Assembly (NCBI GenBank): GCA_003599505.1
Contig: QZKO01000018.1
Span: 36,229-100,228, forward strand
DNA from: Nitrospiraceae bacterium
GTDB taxonomy: Bacteria; Nitrospirota; Thermodesulfovibrionia; UBA6902
Direction of reading: 5' to 3'
Length of the DNA: 64,000 nucleotides
Positions within the stretch are counted from its first letter, which is position 1. Each line of letters opens with the position of its first letter. Under the pieces are notes generated by a model. It worked only from the letters and a program-made list of their open reading frames with translations. It was not told the DNA's origin and made no database searches. This document shows, one piece after another, positions 6,854 through 15,778 of this stretch. Made by a program: the position numbers and the translations under genes.

Positions 6854-9304
6854 ATGGAAGACATTAAGAGGACCGAAAAGCTGGAATCAACGATCAAGGG
6901 CTATATAGAGCACCATCTCGGCAAGGACTGCGAGAGGTCGCATATTTTTGACTTTTATATCGGGCTTGCCTATGCCATCCGGGACAGGCTTATAGAGGAA
7001 TGGCTTGCCACCCAGCGGTCTTATTATAAGACCAAGGCCAAGCGCGTCTATTATCTTTCCCTTGAATTCCTTGTCGGCAGGACGCTTGGAAACAGCATGG
7101 TGAATCTCGGCATTGAGGATGAATGCACCCGGGCGCTGGAGACGCTGGGCTGCAGGATGGAGGATATAAGGGAGTCAGAGTGGGACGCAGGGCTCGGCAA
7201 CGGCGGGTTGGGACGTCTTGCAGCCTGTTTCCTTGATTCCTTTGCTACGTTGGGAATCCCGGCTTACGGATACGGGATAAGATATGAATACGGGCTCTTT
7301 TACCAGAAGATAAAGGACGGATACCAGGTTGAAACCCCTGACAACTGGCTGAGGTACGGCAATCCATGGGAAATAGCCCGGCATGGACACTTTTTCTCAG
7401 TCCGTTTTCATGGAAGGGTAGACCAGCATACCGACTCAAACGGGATATTGAGAAATGAATGGGTCGACACTGAAGAAGTCATGGCAATGGCCTGCGACAC
7501 TCCCATACCGGGCTACAGGAACGACAAGGTAATCAATATGCGGCTCTGGACAGCGAAGTCTTCGAGGGATTTTGATTTGCACTTTTTCAACGGCGGCAAT
7601 TATATCAACGCAGTTGAAAACAAGGCAAAGTCGGAAAGCATCTCAAAGGTGCTCTACCCCTCGGACCACATTATGGAGGGCAGGCTGCTGAGGCTGAAGC
7701 AGCAGTATTTCTTTGTCTCCGCGACCTTTCAGGACATCATAAGGAGATATAAAAAAGATGAGCTTGCTTTTGATAATTTTACAAACAGGGTGGCCGTGCA
7801 GCTCAATGACACCCATCCCGCCATCGCCATTCCGGAGCTTATGAGGATACTGGTGGATATCGAGGGGCTTCCCTGGAAAGATGCATGGGACATTACGGTC
7901 GGGACATTTGGATATACAAATCACACTGTCATGCCCGAGGCCCTTGAAAAATGGCCGGTCTCAATGTTTGAAAATCTTTTGCCGAGACATTTACAGATAA
8001 TCTATGAGATCAACAGGAGATTTCTCGAAGAGATAAACTGGCGCTTCCCCGGAGATTTTGAAAAGAGAAAAAGGATGTCGCTTATTGAAGAAGGTGATGA
8101 AAAGATGATAAGGATGGCGCATCTCGCCATTGTGGGAAGCCACTCTGTCAACGGCGTTTCAAAGCTCCATACCGAAATACTCAAGGACCGGATATTCAAA
8201 GATTTTTATGATATGTTTCCTGAGAGGTTCAACAATAAGACGAACGGCATTACCCCGCGCAGGTGGCTCAGGAAGGCAAATCCCCTCTTGTCCGACCTGA
8301 TCACGGAGTATATAGGAGATAAGTGGATTGCGGACCTGGATGAGCTGAAAAAACTGGTCCCGCTGTCCGGGGACAAGGAATTCAGGGAAAGGTGGATGGA
8401 CGCCAAGACAGAAAATAAAAAGCGGCTCGCTGAATATATTTTCAAAAAGAACAGGATAAGGGTTGATGCCGGCTCCATGTTCGATGTCCAGGTCAAGAGG
8501 GTTCATGAGTACAAAAGGCAGCTTCTGAATGTCCTGCATGTTGTGACCCTCTACAACAGGATAAGACGCGGTAAAGATGAGAACGTTTCACCCCGCACGG
8601 TGATTTTTTCCGGCAAGGCGGCCCCTTCATACCGGATGGCAAAGCTTGTAATCAAGCTGATTCATTCAGTGGCAAATGTTGTTAATCACAGCAAAGAGAC
8701 AGGCGAAAGATTGAAGGTGGTTTTTCTCTGTAATTATAATGTTTCTCTTGCGGAAAGGATAATTCCCGCCGCTGATTTGTCCGAGCAGATTTCAACCGCC
8801 GGGACAGAAGCGTCCGGCACAGGCAACATGAAGCTTTCATTAAACGGCGCCATGACAATCGGCACCCTTGACGGCGCGAATATTGAGATAATGGAAGAGG
8901 TGGGTAAAGACAACATTTTCATCTTCGGGCTGACCCCTGAGGAGGTCCTGGAACTGAGGGGTTCAGGTTATAATCCCCGCCTCTATTATGAAAAGGACCA
9001 GGAATTGAGAGAGGTTTTAGACATGATAGGGAATGGATATTTCTCCCCTGAAAACCCCGGGCTTTTCAAGCCTGTAATCGACTCCCTCCTCTATCATGGT
9101 GATACGTATATGGTCCTTGCCGATTACAAATCCTATATCGACTGTCAGAAAGAAGCCGGCAACCTCTATAAAGACAAACATGAATGGGCCGGGAAGTCTA
9201 TCCTGAATGTCGCGAATATGGGGAGATTTTCCAGCGACCGCACTATACTGGAATACGCGAAAGAGATATGGGGAATAGACACGGAAATAAAAAAGTCCCT
9301 CTGA
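6854..9304 (+). CDS. glgP: Glycogen/maltodextrin phosphorylase
   Basis: GlgP releases glucose-1-phosphate from alpha-1,4-glucans using pyridoxal phosphate. The 816-residue protein is family length. It shows YYLSLEFLVGRTLGN near the N terminus, GNGGLGRLAACFLDS, the QLNDTHPAIAIPELMRIL block and RVHEYKRQLLN. The PLP-lysine motif EASGTGNMKLSLNGAMTIG is followed by TLDGANIEI. AAGGA lies before the ATG. The gene stands alone, and its 3' end forms half of a terminator shared with the convergent cold-shock gene. No glycogen synthase or branching enzyme lies in the window. Confidence 0.95.
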   Translation: MEDIKRTEKLESTIKGYIEHHLGKDCERSHIFDFYIGLAYAIRDRLIEEWLATQRSYYKTKAKRVYYLSLEFLVGRTLGNSMVNLGIEDECTRALETLGCRMEDIRESEWDAGLGNGGLGRLAACFLDSFATLGIPAYGYGIRYEYGLFYQKIKDGYQVETPDNWLRYGNPWEIARHGHFFSVRFHGRVDQHTDSNGILRNEWVDTEEVMAMACDTPIPGYRNDKVINMRLWTAKSSRDFDLHFFNGGNYINAVENKAKSESISKVLYPSDHIMEGRLLRLKQQYFFVSATFQDIIRRYKKDELAFDNFTNRVAVQLNDTHPAIAIPELMRILVDIEGLPWKDAWDITVGTFGYTNHTVMPEALEKWPVSMFENLLPRHLQIIYEINRRFLEEINWRFPGDFEKRKRMSLIEEGDEKMIRMAHLAIVGSHSVNGVSKLHTEILKDRIFKDFYDMFPERFNNKTNGITPRRWLRKANPLLSDLITEYIGDKWIADLDELKKLVPLSGDKEFRERWMDAKTENKKRLAEYIFKKNRIRVDAGSMFDVQVKRVHEYKRQLLNVLHVVTLYNRIRRGKDENVSPRTVIFSGKAAPSYRMAKLVIKLIHSVANVVNHSKETGERLKVVFLCNYNVSLAERIIPAADLSEQISTAGTEASGTGNMKLSLNGAMTIGTLDGANIEIMEEVGKDNIFIFGLTPEEVLELRGSGYNPRLYYEKDQELREVLDMIGNGYFSPENPGLFKPVIDSLLYHGDTYMVLADYKSYIDCQKEAGNLYKDKHEWAGKSILNVANMGRFSSDRTILEYAKEIWGIDTEIKKSL

Positions 9305-9329
9305 ACATGGGGAATACAGAGGGACTTTT
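9291..9329. terminator. Bidirectional terminator between glgP and the cold-shock gene
   Basis: AAAAGTCCCTCTG (9291-9303) and CAGAGGGACTTTT (9317-9329) form a perfect 13-bp inverted repeat with a 13-base loop. The A and T ends make it a Rho-independent terminator on both strands. The left arm overlaps the glgP stop codon region. Confidence 0.85.
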
Positions 9330-9337
9330 GCGGTCAA

Positions 9338-9538
9338 TCAGATCTTTACTACGTTAACAGCCTTGGGGCCTTTTGGTCCCTGTTCAATATCGAAGCTTAC
9401 TGCCTGACCTTCGGCGAGGGTTTTAAAGCCGTTGCTCTGGATAGAAGAATAGTGTACAAAAATATCGCCACTCTCTTCAGAAGTTATAAAGCCGTAACCC
9501 TTAGCTTCATTGAACCACTTTACTTTTCCGTCAGCCAA
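9338..9538 (-). CDS. CspA-family cold-shock protein
   Basis: This 66-residue OB-fold RNA chaperone has both RNA-binding motifs, KGYGFIT (RNP1) and DIFVHYSSI (RNP2), and the GPKAVNV end. It opens with a TTG codon; AAGGAGG nine bases upstream fixes that start, and no ATG is available in frame before it. The preceding 214 bases to the next gene are AT-rich and non-coding, so the mRNA may carry the long leader typical of cold-shock genes. The symbol is left blank because paralogues cannot be told apart. Confidence 0.93.
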   Translation of the reverse strand: MADGKVKWFNEAKGYGFITSEESGDIFVHYSSIQSNGFKTLAEGQAVSFDIEQGPKGPKAVNVVKI

Positions 9539-9752
9539 CTTCTTATACCTCCTTATTAAAACTTAAGCAAAAAAAAGATTTGCTTCTCTTAAAATAAGGC
9601 CATAAAGTTTAAAGCCTTTGCGGCCCCTTTTTAATGCTTATAAAAAACATCTCAAATTTTTTATATGATGTCATCTTTTTTATCAAAAGTCAACAAAAAA
9701 ATACATAAAACTAACGCCTTAGTGGTAAGTTGGCTCCATCCGCTCCAATTGT

Positions 9753-11147
9753 TTATTCAGCGCTTCTTGCCTGAAATCCGATTGACTTCTTTTTCATCTT
9801 TTCGATTAAAGTCGTCCTGTTGAGTCCGAGAAGGCTTGCGGCCTTGCTCTTGATGCCTTTTGACATTTCCAGCGCCTGGATAATCATATTGTTTTCTATT
9901 TCATCAAGCATCAGGTTGAGGTCGACTCCGGTGGAAGACAAGGATTGAATTTTTTCGACCGGCTTAGTCGCCCTGCTTCTTTCATGAAATCTTTCCGGGA
10001 GGTCGTCCGGAGTAATGGTGTCCCCTTCTTTCAGAATAATCAGCCTCTCAATAAAATTTTCCAGCTCCCTTACGTTTCCCGGCCATCTGTAATCCACAAG
10101 GCAGTCCATCGTCTCCGGAGAAATTTTCGGGGGCTCTTTTTTCTTTCTTTTTGACATTTCCACGATAAAATGTTCAGTCAGCAGAGGTATGTCTTCCTTC
10201 ATTTTCCTCAGCGGGGGCAGGTGGACCGGGATCACATTAAGCCTGTAAAAAAGGTCTTCCCTGAACAGCCCCTCTTTGACCGCCTTCTCCAGGTCACGGT
10301 TTGTCGCGGCAATAATGCGGACATCAACTTTTATCGTCTTTATCCCCCCTACCCTTTCAAATTCCTTTTCCTGCAGGACCCTCAACAGTTTTACCTGAAG
10401 TGAAGGCGCCAGTTCTCCTATCTCATCAAGGAAGAGCGTTCCGTTATTGGCAAGCTCAAAACGTCCTATCCTTGTATTCACGGCCCCGGTAAAGGCGCCC
10501 CTTTCATGACCAAAAAGCTCCGACTCGAGAATGTCTTTCGGTATGGCGGCGCAGTTCAGGGGGACAAACGTATAACGGGACCTGGAGCTGTTATAGTGTA
10601 TCGTTTTCGCGACAAGCTCCTTCCCTGTGCCGCTCTCGCCGGTGATAAGCACGGTGCTGTCCGTATCGGCTATTTTTTCTATAAATTTAATGACCTCCTG
10701 GACCGGGGCCGAGTTTCCGATGATTTTGAGCGGGCTGAACTTCCTCTTCAGTTCTTTTTTGAGTCTCGTGTTTTCTTCCTGCAGCCTGGAGACATCAAGC
10801 GCCCTCTTTATCGCCATGTATACATCTTCAAGGACAAAAGGCTTTGTTATATAGTCAAAGGCGCCGAGCTTCATTGCTTCAACTGCCGTAGGGACGCTGG
10901 CATAAGCGGTTATCATTATTGAGGAAGTGTCAATCTTTTCCGAGTCGACCTCCCTCAGGACGTCGAGGCCGTTCATTCCAGGCATCATGAGGTCCAGAAG
11001 CATGAGGTCGAATTTTTCGGATTTAAGAAGATTGATACCCGAGGCGCCGTCTGACGCGGTTAGGACTTCAAACCCCTTGCCCGTGAGAAAATCTTTTAAC
11101 AGTTCTCTGATAGACGCTTCATCATCTATTACCAGGATCCGTTGCAT
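9753..11147 (-). CDS. NtrC-family sigma-54 response regulator, probably flagellar
   Basis: The 464-residue protein has a receiver domain (1-115; phospho-acceptor in LMLLDLMMPGMNG, and the ITKPF lysine). An AAA+ domain follows (about 140-370) with Walker A GESGTGKE, the sigma-54 contact loop GAFTGA and Walker B LFLDEIGEL. The C-terminal Fis-type helix-turn-helix (about 425-455) contains KSKAASLLGLNRTTLIEKM. It activates sigma-54 promoters by ATP hydrolysis. It lies downstream of fliW-csrA and the flagellar block, and sigma-54 sites precede flgF and fliK, so it is a good FlrC/FleR-type candidate. No partner kinase is in the window; the flagellar role is inferred from context. Confidence 0.88.
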   Translation of the reverse strand: MQRILVIDDEASIRELLKDFLTGKGFEVLTASDGASGINLLKSEKFDLMLLDLMMPGMNGLDVLREVDSEKIDTSSIMITAYASVPTAVEAMKLGAFDYITKPFVLEDVYMAIKRALDVSRLQEENTRLKKELKRKFSPLKIIGNSAPVQEVIKFIEKIADTDSTVLITGESGTGKELVAKTIHYNSSRSRYTFVPLNCAAIPKDILESELFGHERGAFTGAVNTRIGRFELANNGTLFLDEIGELAPSLQVKLLRVLQEKEFERVGGIKTIKVDVRIIAATNRDLEKAVKEGLFREDLFYRLNVIPVHLPPLRKMKEDIPLLTEHFIVEMSKRKKKEPPKISPETMDCLVDYRWPGNVRELENFIERLIILKEGDTITPDDLPERFHERSRATKPVEKIQSLSSTGVDLNLMLDEIENNMIIQALEMSKGIKSKAASLLGLNRTTLIEKMKKKSIGFQARSAE

Positions 11148-11236
11148 GTTACTATATTGCCATATCGCAATAACAACGTCAACAGATTGACGGCAAATTT
11201 AAATATTTTTTTCCAACGATTTCAGGGGATTCAATC

Positions 11237-11647
11237 TTACCCGGTTTTCAGGCGCGCCCTGCGGGGGGTATCGAGTATGATCTGGACGCCTCTCATATTC
11301 CGGACATTTACAAGAAGCGGCCCCTGGGAATTCGCTATGACATCGCCTCCGCTGACTCTGATAATAACAAGCACAACCAGGTCATTATCGTTTTCAAGCC
11401 TGATAAATTCCCTGACCGTCCTGTCGAGCTCTATTGAAAAATCAATTGAGACAACGTCGGGGGGAGAGACAATAAATGCCATATCAGGGTCATCAACAGA
11501 CTGGAGCCATTTGAGCGGGGTATCTTTATGGTCCACAATAATGAACCGTTTCAGGTCCGGCAGGCCTACGAGTCCTTCGGGGAAATTTATGATTTTATCT
11601 TCCTGGGCTTCCAGGGTCCCAAACCTTGACGTGTTGAGTGTGATCAT
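11237..11647 (-). CDS. fliW: Flagellar assembly factor FliW
   Basis: FliW binds flagellin and CsrA, linking flagellin level to CsrA-mediated translational repression. The 136-residue protein has the family pattern: [33 protein letters not shown], here given as [14 protein letters not shown], and [17 protein letters not shown]. The start overlaps the csrA stop (ATGA), the expected csrA-fliW pairing. No flagellin gene is in the window. Confidence 0.95.
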   Translation of the reverse strand: MITLNTSRFGTLEAQEDKIINFPEGLVGLPDLKRFIIVDHKDTPLKWLQSVDDPDMAFIVSPPDVVSIDFSIELDRTVREFIRLENDNDLVVLVIIRVSGGDVIANSQGPLLVNVRNMRGVQIILDTPRRARLKTG

Positions 11648-11874
11648 TTCGTCCTCAGTGTTTTATTGATTTTTTCGAATTCTTCCAGTGAAATATTCAG
11701 GGACATGACATTTTCCTTCCTGATTTTCTCGTAAAGCTCATCACGGTAAATCTTCATGCGGGCCGGGGCCTTGATGCCGAGTCTTACGGAATTCCCCTTT
11801 ATTTCAACAATAGTGATGGTGATATCATCACCGATTTTTATGGATTCGTCCGACTTCCTTGTCAAAACCAGCAT
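11644..11874 (-). CDS. csrA: Carbon storage regulator CsrA
   Basis: CsrA binds GGA motifs in mRNA leaders and represses translation, notably of flagellin. The 76-residue protein has [18 protein letters not shown] and the RLGIKAP and YRDELYE segments; the basic RNA-contact residues are intact. It is in the flgM-flgN-flgK-flgL-csrA-fliW run, 55 bases after flgL, so it is probably expressed late through the sigma-28 promoter before flgM. Confidence 0.95.
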   Translation of the reverse strand: MLVLTRKSDESIKIGDDITITIVEIKGNSVRLGIKAPARMKIYRDELYEKIRKENVMSLNISLEEFEKINKTLRTK

Positions 11875-11929
11875 CCTGCCTCCATTTTATAAACCTGTCT
11901 CCGCGACCTCCGCGGTTAATTAATCTTTC

Positions 11930-12808
11930 CTATCCCAGAAAATCCATCAACGATTGCGATATTACTTTTGAGCCGGAAGCCCTCAGGGATTCCAGGGCTA
12001 CCTGTATCTTCGTCAGCTCGCTGATGTTCCCCGCGATGTCGGCATCTTCGGTATTCGAGAGCATCGTTTTCATTGTAAGGCTTCTGTCTTCGTGAGTGGT
12101 TTTTACCCTTTCAAGATAGTTCATCCTCGCGCCTACGGAAGCGCGCACGTTTGCGACCTGGTTGATATCGTTATCAATGGATGTAATCGATGCCCGTATC
12201 GCCGGAGCGTCATTATTGACCAACGAGTCATACAGATTGTCAAGAGTTTCCATGAAAGTCTCGCTTCCGTAACTGAAGGCCTCATCTCCCGTAATATTTA
12301 TGGCAATAGAGGAATCCCTGTCGGTAAGAATATTCATTTCATTAGTATCACCGGCATAATTAAAACCGGAATCAAACGGCTGAGTGTCTGTTTTGTAACC
12401 GGAAAATATATACCTGTTGCGGAGTTTGGTTTGAGAAAGCCTCATGACCTCATCCCTCAGGTTGGCGACTTCCTCGGCCATTGAGGCCCTGCTCTCCGCG
12501 GTTTGTGTGTCTGTGGCGGCCCCAACCGCAAGCTCGCGGGCGCGGATCAGCGAGTTCGCTACAGATGACATAATCGTGTCCGTCAGCCCCAACTGGCTTT
12601 CGGCCTCATCCATATTTTTCATGTATTGCTCGATTTCATTAAGGCTCACCTTGTAATCCATCGCGCTTATCGTTCCGAAGACGTCATCTGAAGGCTTGTT
12701 GATCTTTTTCCCTGTGGAGAGTTGTTCCGAATGAACAAACATATCCTTTATCCTTTCCTGCAGGGACCTTGTCATCTGGTTGAATATTGTAAATGCCGTT
12801 ATTCTCAT
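11930..12808 (-). CDS. flgL: Flagellar hook-associated protein 3 (FlgL)
   Basis: FlgL joins hook-associated FlgK to the filament. The 292-residue protein has the flagellin-like N terminus (MTRSLQERIKDMFVHSEQLSTGKKINKPSDD; key part LSTGKKINKPSDD) and a flagellin-like C-terminal helix containing LTKIQVALESLRASGSKV. Its ATG overlaps the flgK end by 4 bases. Length is typical for a compact FlgL. Confidence 0.93.
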   Translation of the reverse strand: MRITAFTIFNQMTRSLQERIKDMFVHSEQLSTGKKINKPSDDVFGTISAMDYKVSLNEIEQYMKNMDEAESQLGLTDTIMSSVANSLIRARELAVGAATDTQTAESRASMAEEVANLRDEVMRLSQTKLRNRYIFSGYKTDTQPFDSGFNYAGDTNEMNILTDRDSSIAINITGDEAFSYGSETFMETLDNLYDSLVNNDAPAIRASITSIDNDINQVANVRASVGARMNYLERVKTTHEDRSLTMKTMLSNTEDADIAGNISELTKIQVALESLRASGSKVISQSLMDFLG

Positions 12809-14430
12809 AAGTTTATTATCATTTCGAGCAATTCATCGGTTACCTTTAATATCCTCGCGCCCGCTTCATAAGAGCGCTGATAACGGATAAGGTTGGCGGC
12901 CTCTTCATCAAGAGAGACACCGGATGTCTGCTCTCTTTTCTTCTGGAGCTCAAAAAGCATATTGTCATCATATGTCAGGCTGTCCGACGCCGCCTTGCTC
13001 ATGATGCCGAGGTTTGAAACAATCCCGCTGTAGTAATTATCAAAGGTGGCCCCGCTGAGGTTGGAAACGCCGTTCTGGGACAACTGATACATCTGGAGCG
13101 CCTTTGTATTGTCCCCCGGAAGCGTCAGATTTGAAGACGCCGCGGCGATTTTCCGGGTGTCCGTCAGGGCGACGCTGAAATTTTCAATTACGCCCGTAAG
13201 GGGACTGATGAAAAAACTGTCGCCCGCGGCCGGAGCGCCGTCGATAACCACATCGATGCCGTCGAAAGTAATCGTGCTTCCGGCAGAATATGATTGTCCT
13301 GACGCGACTGTTGCGCCTGTTGTTTGATTTATTATGTCATAAGTAGAGGCCCCTGTAAAATTTATATCATATTCATCAAGCGTCAGAGCAGAGGTGTCGG
13401 AAACAACGGCTGACGAGATATACGCGCCTGATGAATAATCGAGTGAATATATTTGCAGCGGTCCAAAAAAATCATTGTTTGTGGAGCCGTCGAGTCCGTA
13501 GCCGGACTGGTGCAGGGTGTTGGTTTCCTTGACGATTGAGGCGATCAATTTCCTCAGACGCGTCAACGTCTCCGATTCAATATCGTCCTTGACATCGAGA
13601 TATCCGCCGAGCTGTCCTTTGTTGAATACGGATGTTATGTCTTCATCGTTATATGTAATGGTACTGTTCCCTTCAAGGTCCGTTGATGTGGAAAGTTCGT
13701 AAGCCTGTTGGGGAGTCACAAGACTCTTGCCTCCCACCAGGATCGTTACGTAATTATTATTGTCTTCATACCATGTATAGTTTATAAGCCCCGCGAGGTC
13801 GTTGAGAAGCTGGTCCCTCTGGTCTCTCATATAACTTGCTTCATTTTCTCCCTGCCCCGCTTCTGTCAGAGACATCTTCTCATTTAATAATGAAATTTCC
13901 GAGGTTATCGAGTTAATCTTATCAACAACATTTCTGATTTCGAGATTTACATTATCCAGCGCGGATGAGACATCTCTTTCCATCTGCTTTGCGTTGAGTA
14001 CCAGGGCATCCGCCTGCTGGAGCAGAGCGGTCCTCTGGGCCTGGTCTTCCGGGTTGGACGCCACCCCCTGCCAGGCGTTGAAATAATTCTGCAGCGACTT
14101 GGACAACCCCAGGTCTTTTGCCTCGTTGAATATCTGCTCAACCTGGCTCAGGGAGCGGTCAAGCGCATAGGACCTGCCGAAACTCTGATTTTGTCCTAAT
14201 ATCTGGAGATGAATAAATTTGTCATAATTCCTTCTTATTTCATTGACCCTTACGCCCCTGCCTAAATAATTTCCCCTGACCTGGACGGCACTCGCCACCT
14301 CGAGCACTACATCCTGACGATTATACCCGGGCGTATTGACATTCGCTATATTATTGCTCACTACATTAAGCGCGGACTGACTTGCAAACAGGGCTGATTT
14401 GCCTATATCAAAAAGTCCAAAGAGGGACAT
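12805..14430 (-). CDS. flgK: Flagellar hook-associated protein 1 (FlgK)
   Basis: FlgK forms the first hook-filament junction ring. The 541-residue protein starts with the rod/hook motif SALNVVSNNIANVNTPGYNRQ. It has the conserved Q-rich helix NYFNAWQGVASNPEDQAQRTALLQQA (core ASNPEDQAQRTALL) and ends with LDEEAANLIRYQRSYEAGARI, typical of hook and axial proteins. The ATG shares a base with the flgN stop (TAATG). Confidence 0.95.
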   Translation of the reverse strand: MSLFGLFDIGKSALFASQSALNVVSNNIANVNTPGYNRQDVVLEVASAVQVRGNYLGRGVRVNEIRRNYDKFIHLQILGQNQSFGRSYALDRSLSQVEQIFNEAKDLGLSKSLQNYFNAWQGVASNPEDQAQRTALLQQADALVLNAKQMERDVSSALDNVNLEIRNVVDKINSITSEISLLNEKMSLTEAGQGENEASYMRDQRDQLLNDLAGLINYTWYEDNNNYVTILVGGKSLVTPQQAYELSTSTDLEGNSTITYNDEDITSVFNKGQLGGYLDVKDDIESETLTRLRKLIASIVKETNTLHQSGYGLDGSTNNDFFGPLQIYSLDYSSGAYISSAVVSDTSALTLDEYDINFTGASTYDIINQTTGATVASGQSYSAGSTITFDGIDVVIDGAPAAGDSFFISPLTGVIENFSVALTDTRKIAAASSNLTLPGDNTKALQMYQLSQNGVSNLSGATFDNYYSGIVSNLGIMSKAASDSLTYDDNMLFELQKKREQTSGVSLDEEAANLIRYQRSYEAGARILKVTDELLEMIINL

Positions 14431-14885
14431 TATGTCTCCTTTGAAAGCAGGACCCCTGTTGTCCGGGGCATATGATGGGTTGTAAACGAGCTGAAAAAAC
14501 TTGTTGATGTTTTTACATGCCTCAGGGAACGGTCCAGCAGGATGCTGTTGAACCTGTTCATCTCTTCTATACTCTGAAGGAGGGAGATCATCTGTAACCG
14601 CAACGCGGAAAACGTATCGTCGCCTGTATGTCTTGCCAGCTCTTCAAGGTTACCGGCTTTCATGTCCCCGCTGTCTTCCGCGAACTTTTTCATTAACCTG
14701 ACGCGCTCTTCTTCGAGGAGTCTGAGACGCATAACGACTGTATCTTTCTCTTTTGAGATTTCTTCAATCTTGTCCGCGTTGATGTCCACAAGACAGGCCC
14801 TCTCCTTTTTCAGAAGGTCAAGAAGCGTCTTGTAGGCGTTGATCTGCTCTTCCAGTATGTTCTTAATCGCCTTGCCGGATGTCAT
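14430..14885 (-). CDS. flgN: Flagellar export chaperone FlgN
   Basis: This 151-residue, mostly helical protein lies between flgM and flgK, the position of FlgN, the cytoplasmic chaperone for FlgK and FlgL. It has the long coiled-coil start LEEQINAYKTLLDLLKKERACL and charged heptads through about residue 75. Sequence identity in this family is low, so the call rests on fold pattern, length and gene order. Confidence 0.8.
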   Translation of the reverse strand: MTSGKAIKNILEEQINAYKTLLDLLKKERACLVDINADKIEEISKEKDTVVMRLRLLEEERVRLMKKFAEDSGDMKAGNLEELARHTGDDTFSALRLQMISLLQSIEEMNRFNSILLDRSLRHVKTSTSFFSSFTTHHMPRTTGVLLSKET

Positions 14886-14954
14886 ATCTCTTCTTATTAT
14901 GTTCTCGGTTATTTTTCTTTTTCCTTGAGAAGGCCTTTACGGTCCGGTTTAACG

Positions 14955-15248
14955 TCAGATCTCTTCCAGTATTTTTTGCGCTATTTTTCTCGGGTCGATA
15001 TTATAGTTGCCGGCGTCTATGGCTTTCTTAAGCTCGTCAACCTTGTCGGTCCTTATGTCCGGAAGCTCATCTATTTCCGCTTTAAGCTCGCTTATTTCCT
15101 TTGCCTTCTCTGACAGACTGATCTTGTCTTTTTCAGCTTCAGACTTTTGGGCTTCTCCCTTCTTGTCTGCCTTCTTGCTGTCAGTTACCTCCTGGACCTT
15201 GTTGTACAAATCCTTTTTGTCAACCGGGTTATTTCCATCAATTTTCAT
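14955..15248 (-). CDS. flgM: Anti-sigma-28 factor FlgM
   Basis: FlgM holds FliA inactive until it is exported through the finished hook. The 97-residue protein has a disordered, Lys/Glu-rich N terminus and the sigma-binding C-terminal half: KISLSEKAKEI, VDELKKAIDAGNYNIDPRKIAQKIL. AAAGGGG precedes the ATG. It is the first gene after a near-perfect sigma-28 promoter and heads flgM-N-K-L-csrA-fliW. Confidence 0.93.
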   Translation of the reverse strand: MKIDGNNPVDKKDLYNKVQEVTDSKKADKKGEAQKSEAEKDKISLSEKAKEISELKAEIDELPDIRTDKVDELKKAIDAGNYNIDPRKIAQKILEEI

Positions 15249-15318
15249 TTTTTACCACCCCTTTGTGTTAAACATTTTTCCATTCCACTGTTTTGTTTTT
15301 TTACACCTCCTGTTTCTC

Positions 15319-15345
15319 TTATCGGCACTTCCTTAATTTTCTTTA
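15319..15345 (-). promoter_or_regulatory. Sigma-28 (FliA) promoter of flgM
   Basis: On the minus strand TAAAGAAA (15345-15338) and GCCGATAA (15326-15319) are separated by 11 bases. This matches the enterobacterial consensus TAAAGTTT-N11-GCCGATAA at all but two -35 positions. It lies 70 bases before flgM and makes flgMNKL-csrA-fliW a late operon under FliA. Confidence 0.88.
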
Positions 15346-15364
15346 ATTTAATTTCCATCAACCT

Positions 15365-15413
15365 TCTGCACCCTATTTCCTCTGCCCTATTCCCTGCTCC
15401 CTACTTTGTATTA
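15365..15413. repeat. Heptamer tandem repeat (CCCTATT/CCCTGCT type)
   Basis: About seven degenerate 7-bp units (CTGCACC, CTATTTC, CTCTGCC, CTATTCC, CTGCTCC, CTACTTT) run up to and into the 3' end of flgJ, and supply its stop codon. Confidence 0.7.
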
Positions 15414-15739
15414 TCCTCCATATCGGGTCTTCTTTCAAGCCAGCCTTCTATTGCCTTTTGAAGTCCTAACCCCCTGCCGGCAAGCGCCTTCGATACTTCC
15501 ATATCAAAAAGACTCATGTATGTTTCATTGCCTGCGCCTTTCACGTCCGGAGCAATGCTCTCTGAAGTCTTTCTCATAACTTTTATTAACTCATGCACAA
15601 AAAGCGCCTCCATCTCTTTTGCTACTTTACTGATTTCGGATTTCCTGTTTACAGCATCTGTTCTGAGCTCTTTATCCTGTGTCCTCTGCGCTCTATCCAG
15701 TAAACCGGCCTTAAGTAACTCTGTATTTATCATATCCAT
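15401..15739 (-). CDS. flgJ: Rod-binding protein FlgJ, N-terminal domain only
   Basis: This 112-residue protein is the rod-cap part of FlgJ: KVAKEMEALFVHELIKVMRKT and the GLGLQKAIEGWL helix. The peptidoglycan hydrolase domain of enterobacterial FlgJ is absent, which is common outside gammaproteobacteria; a separate lytic enzyme must cut the wall. It follows flgI in the flgFGAHIJ run. The TAG stop lies inside a heptamer repeat, so the last residues (MEDNTK) are probably not conserved. Confidence 0.88.
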   Translation of the reverse strand: MDMINTELLKAGLLDRAQRTQDKELRTDAVNRKSEISKVAKEMEALFVHELIKVMRKTSESIAPDVKGAGNETYMSLFDMEVSKALAGRGLGLQKAIEGWLERRPDMEDNTK

Positions 15740-15745
15740 AATTAA

Positions 15746-15778
15746 CTCTACTACCCCCTATTCCCTACACCCTTCTTC
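15746..15778. repeat. Short heptamer-like repeat between flgI and flgJ
   Basis: Three to four units of the CCCTATT/CCCTACA type fill the gap between the flgI stop and the flgJ start. On the coding strand its AGGGGGT may serve as the flgJ ribosome site. Confidence 0.55.
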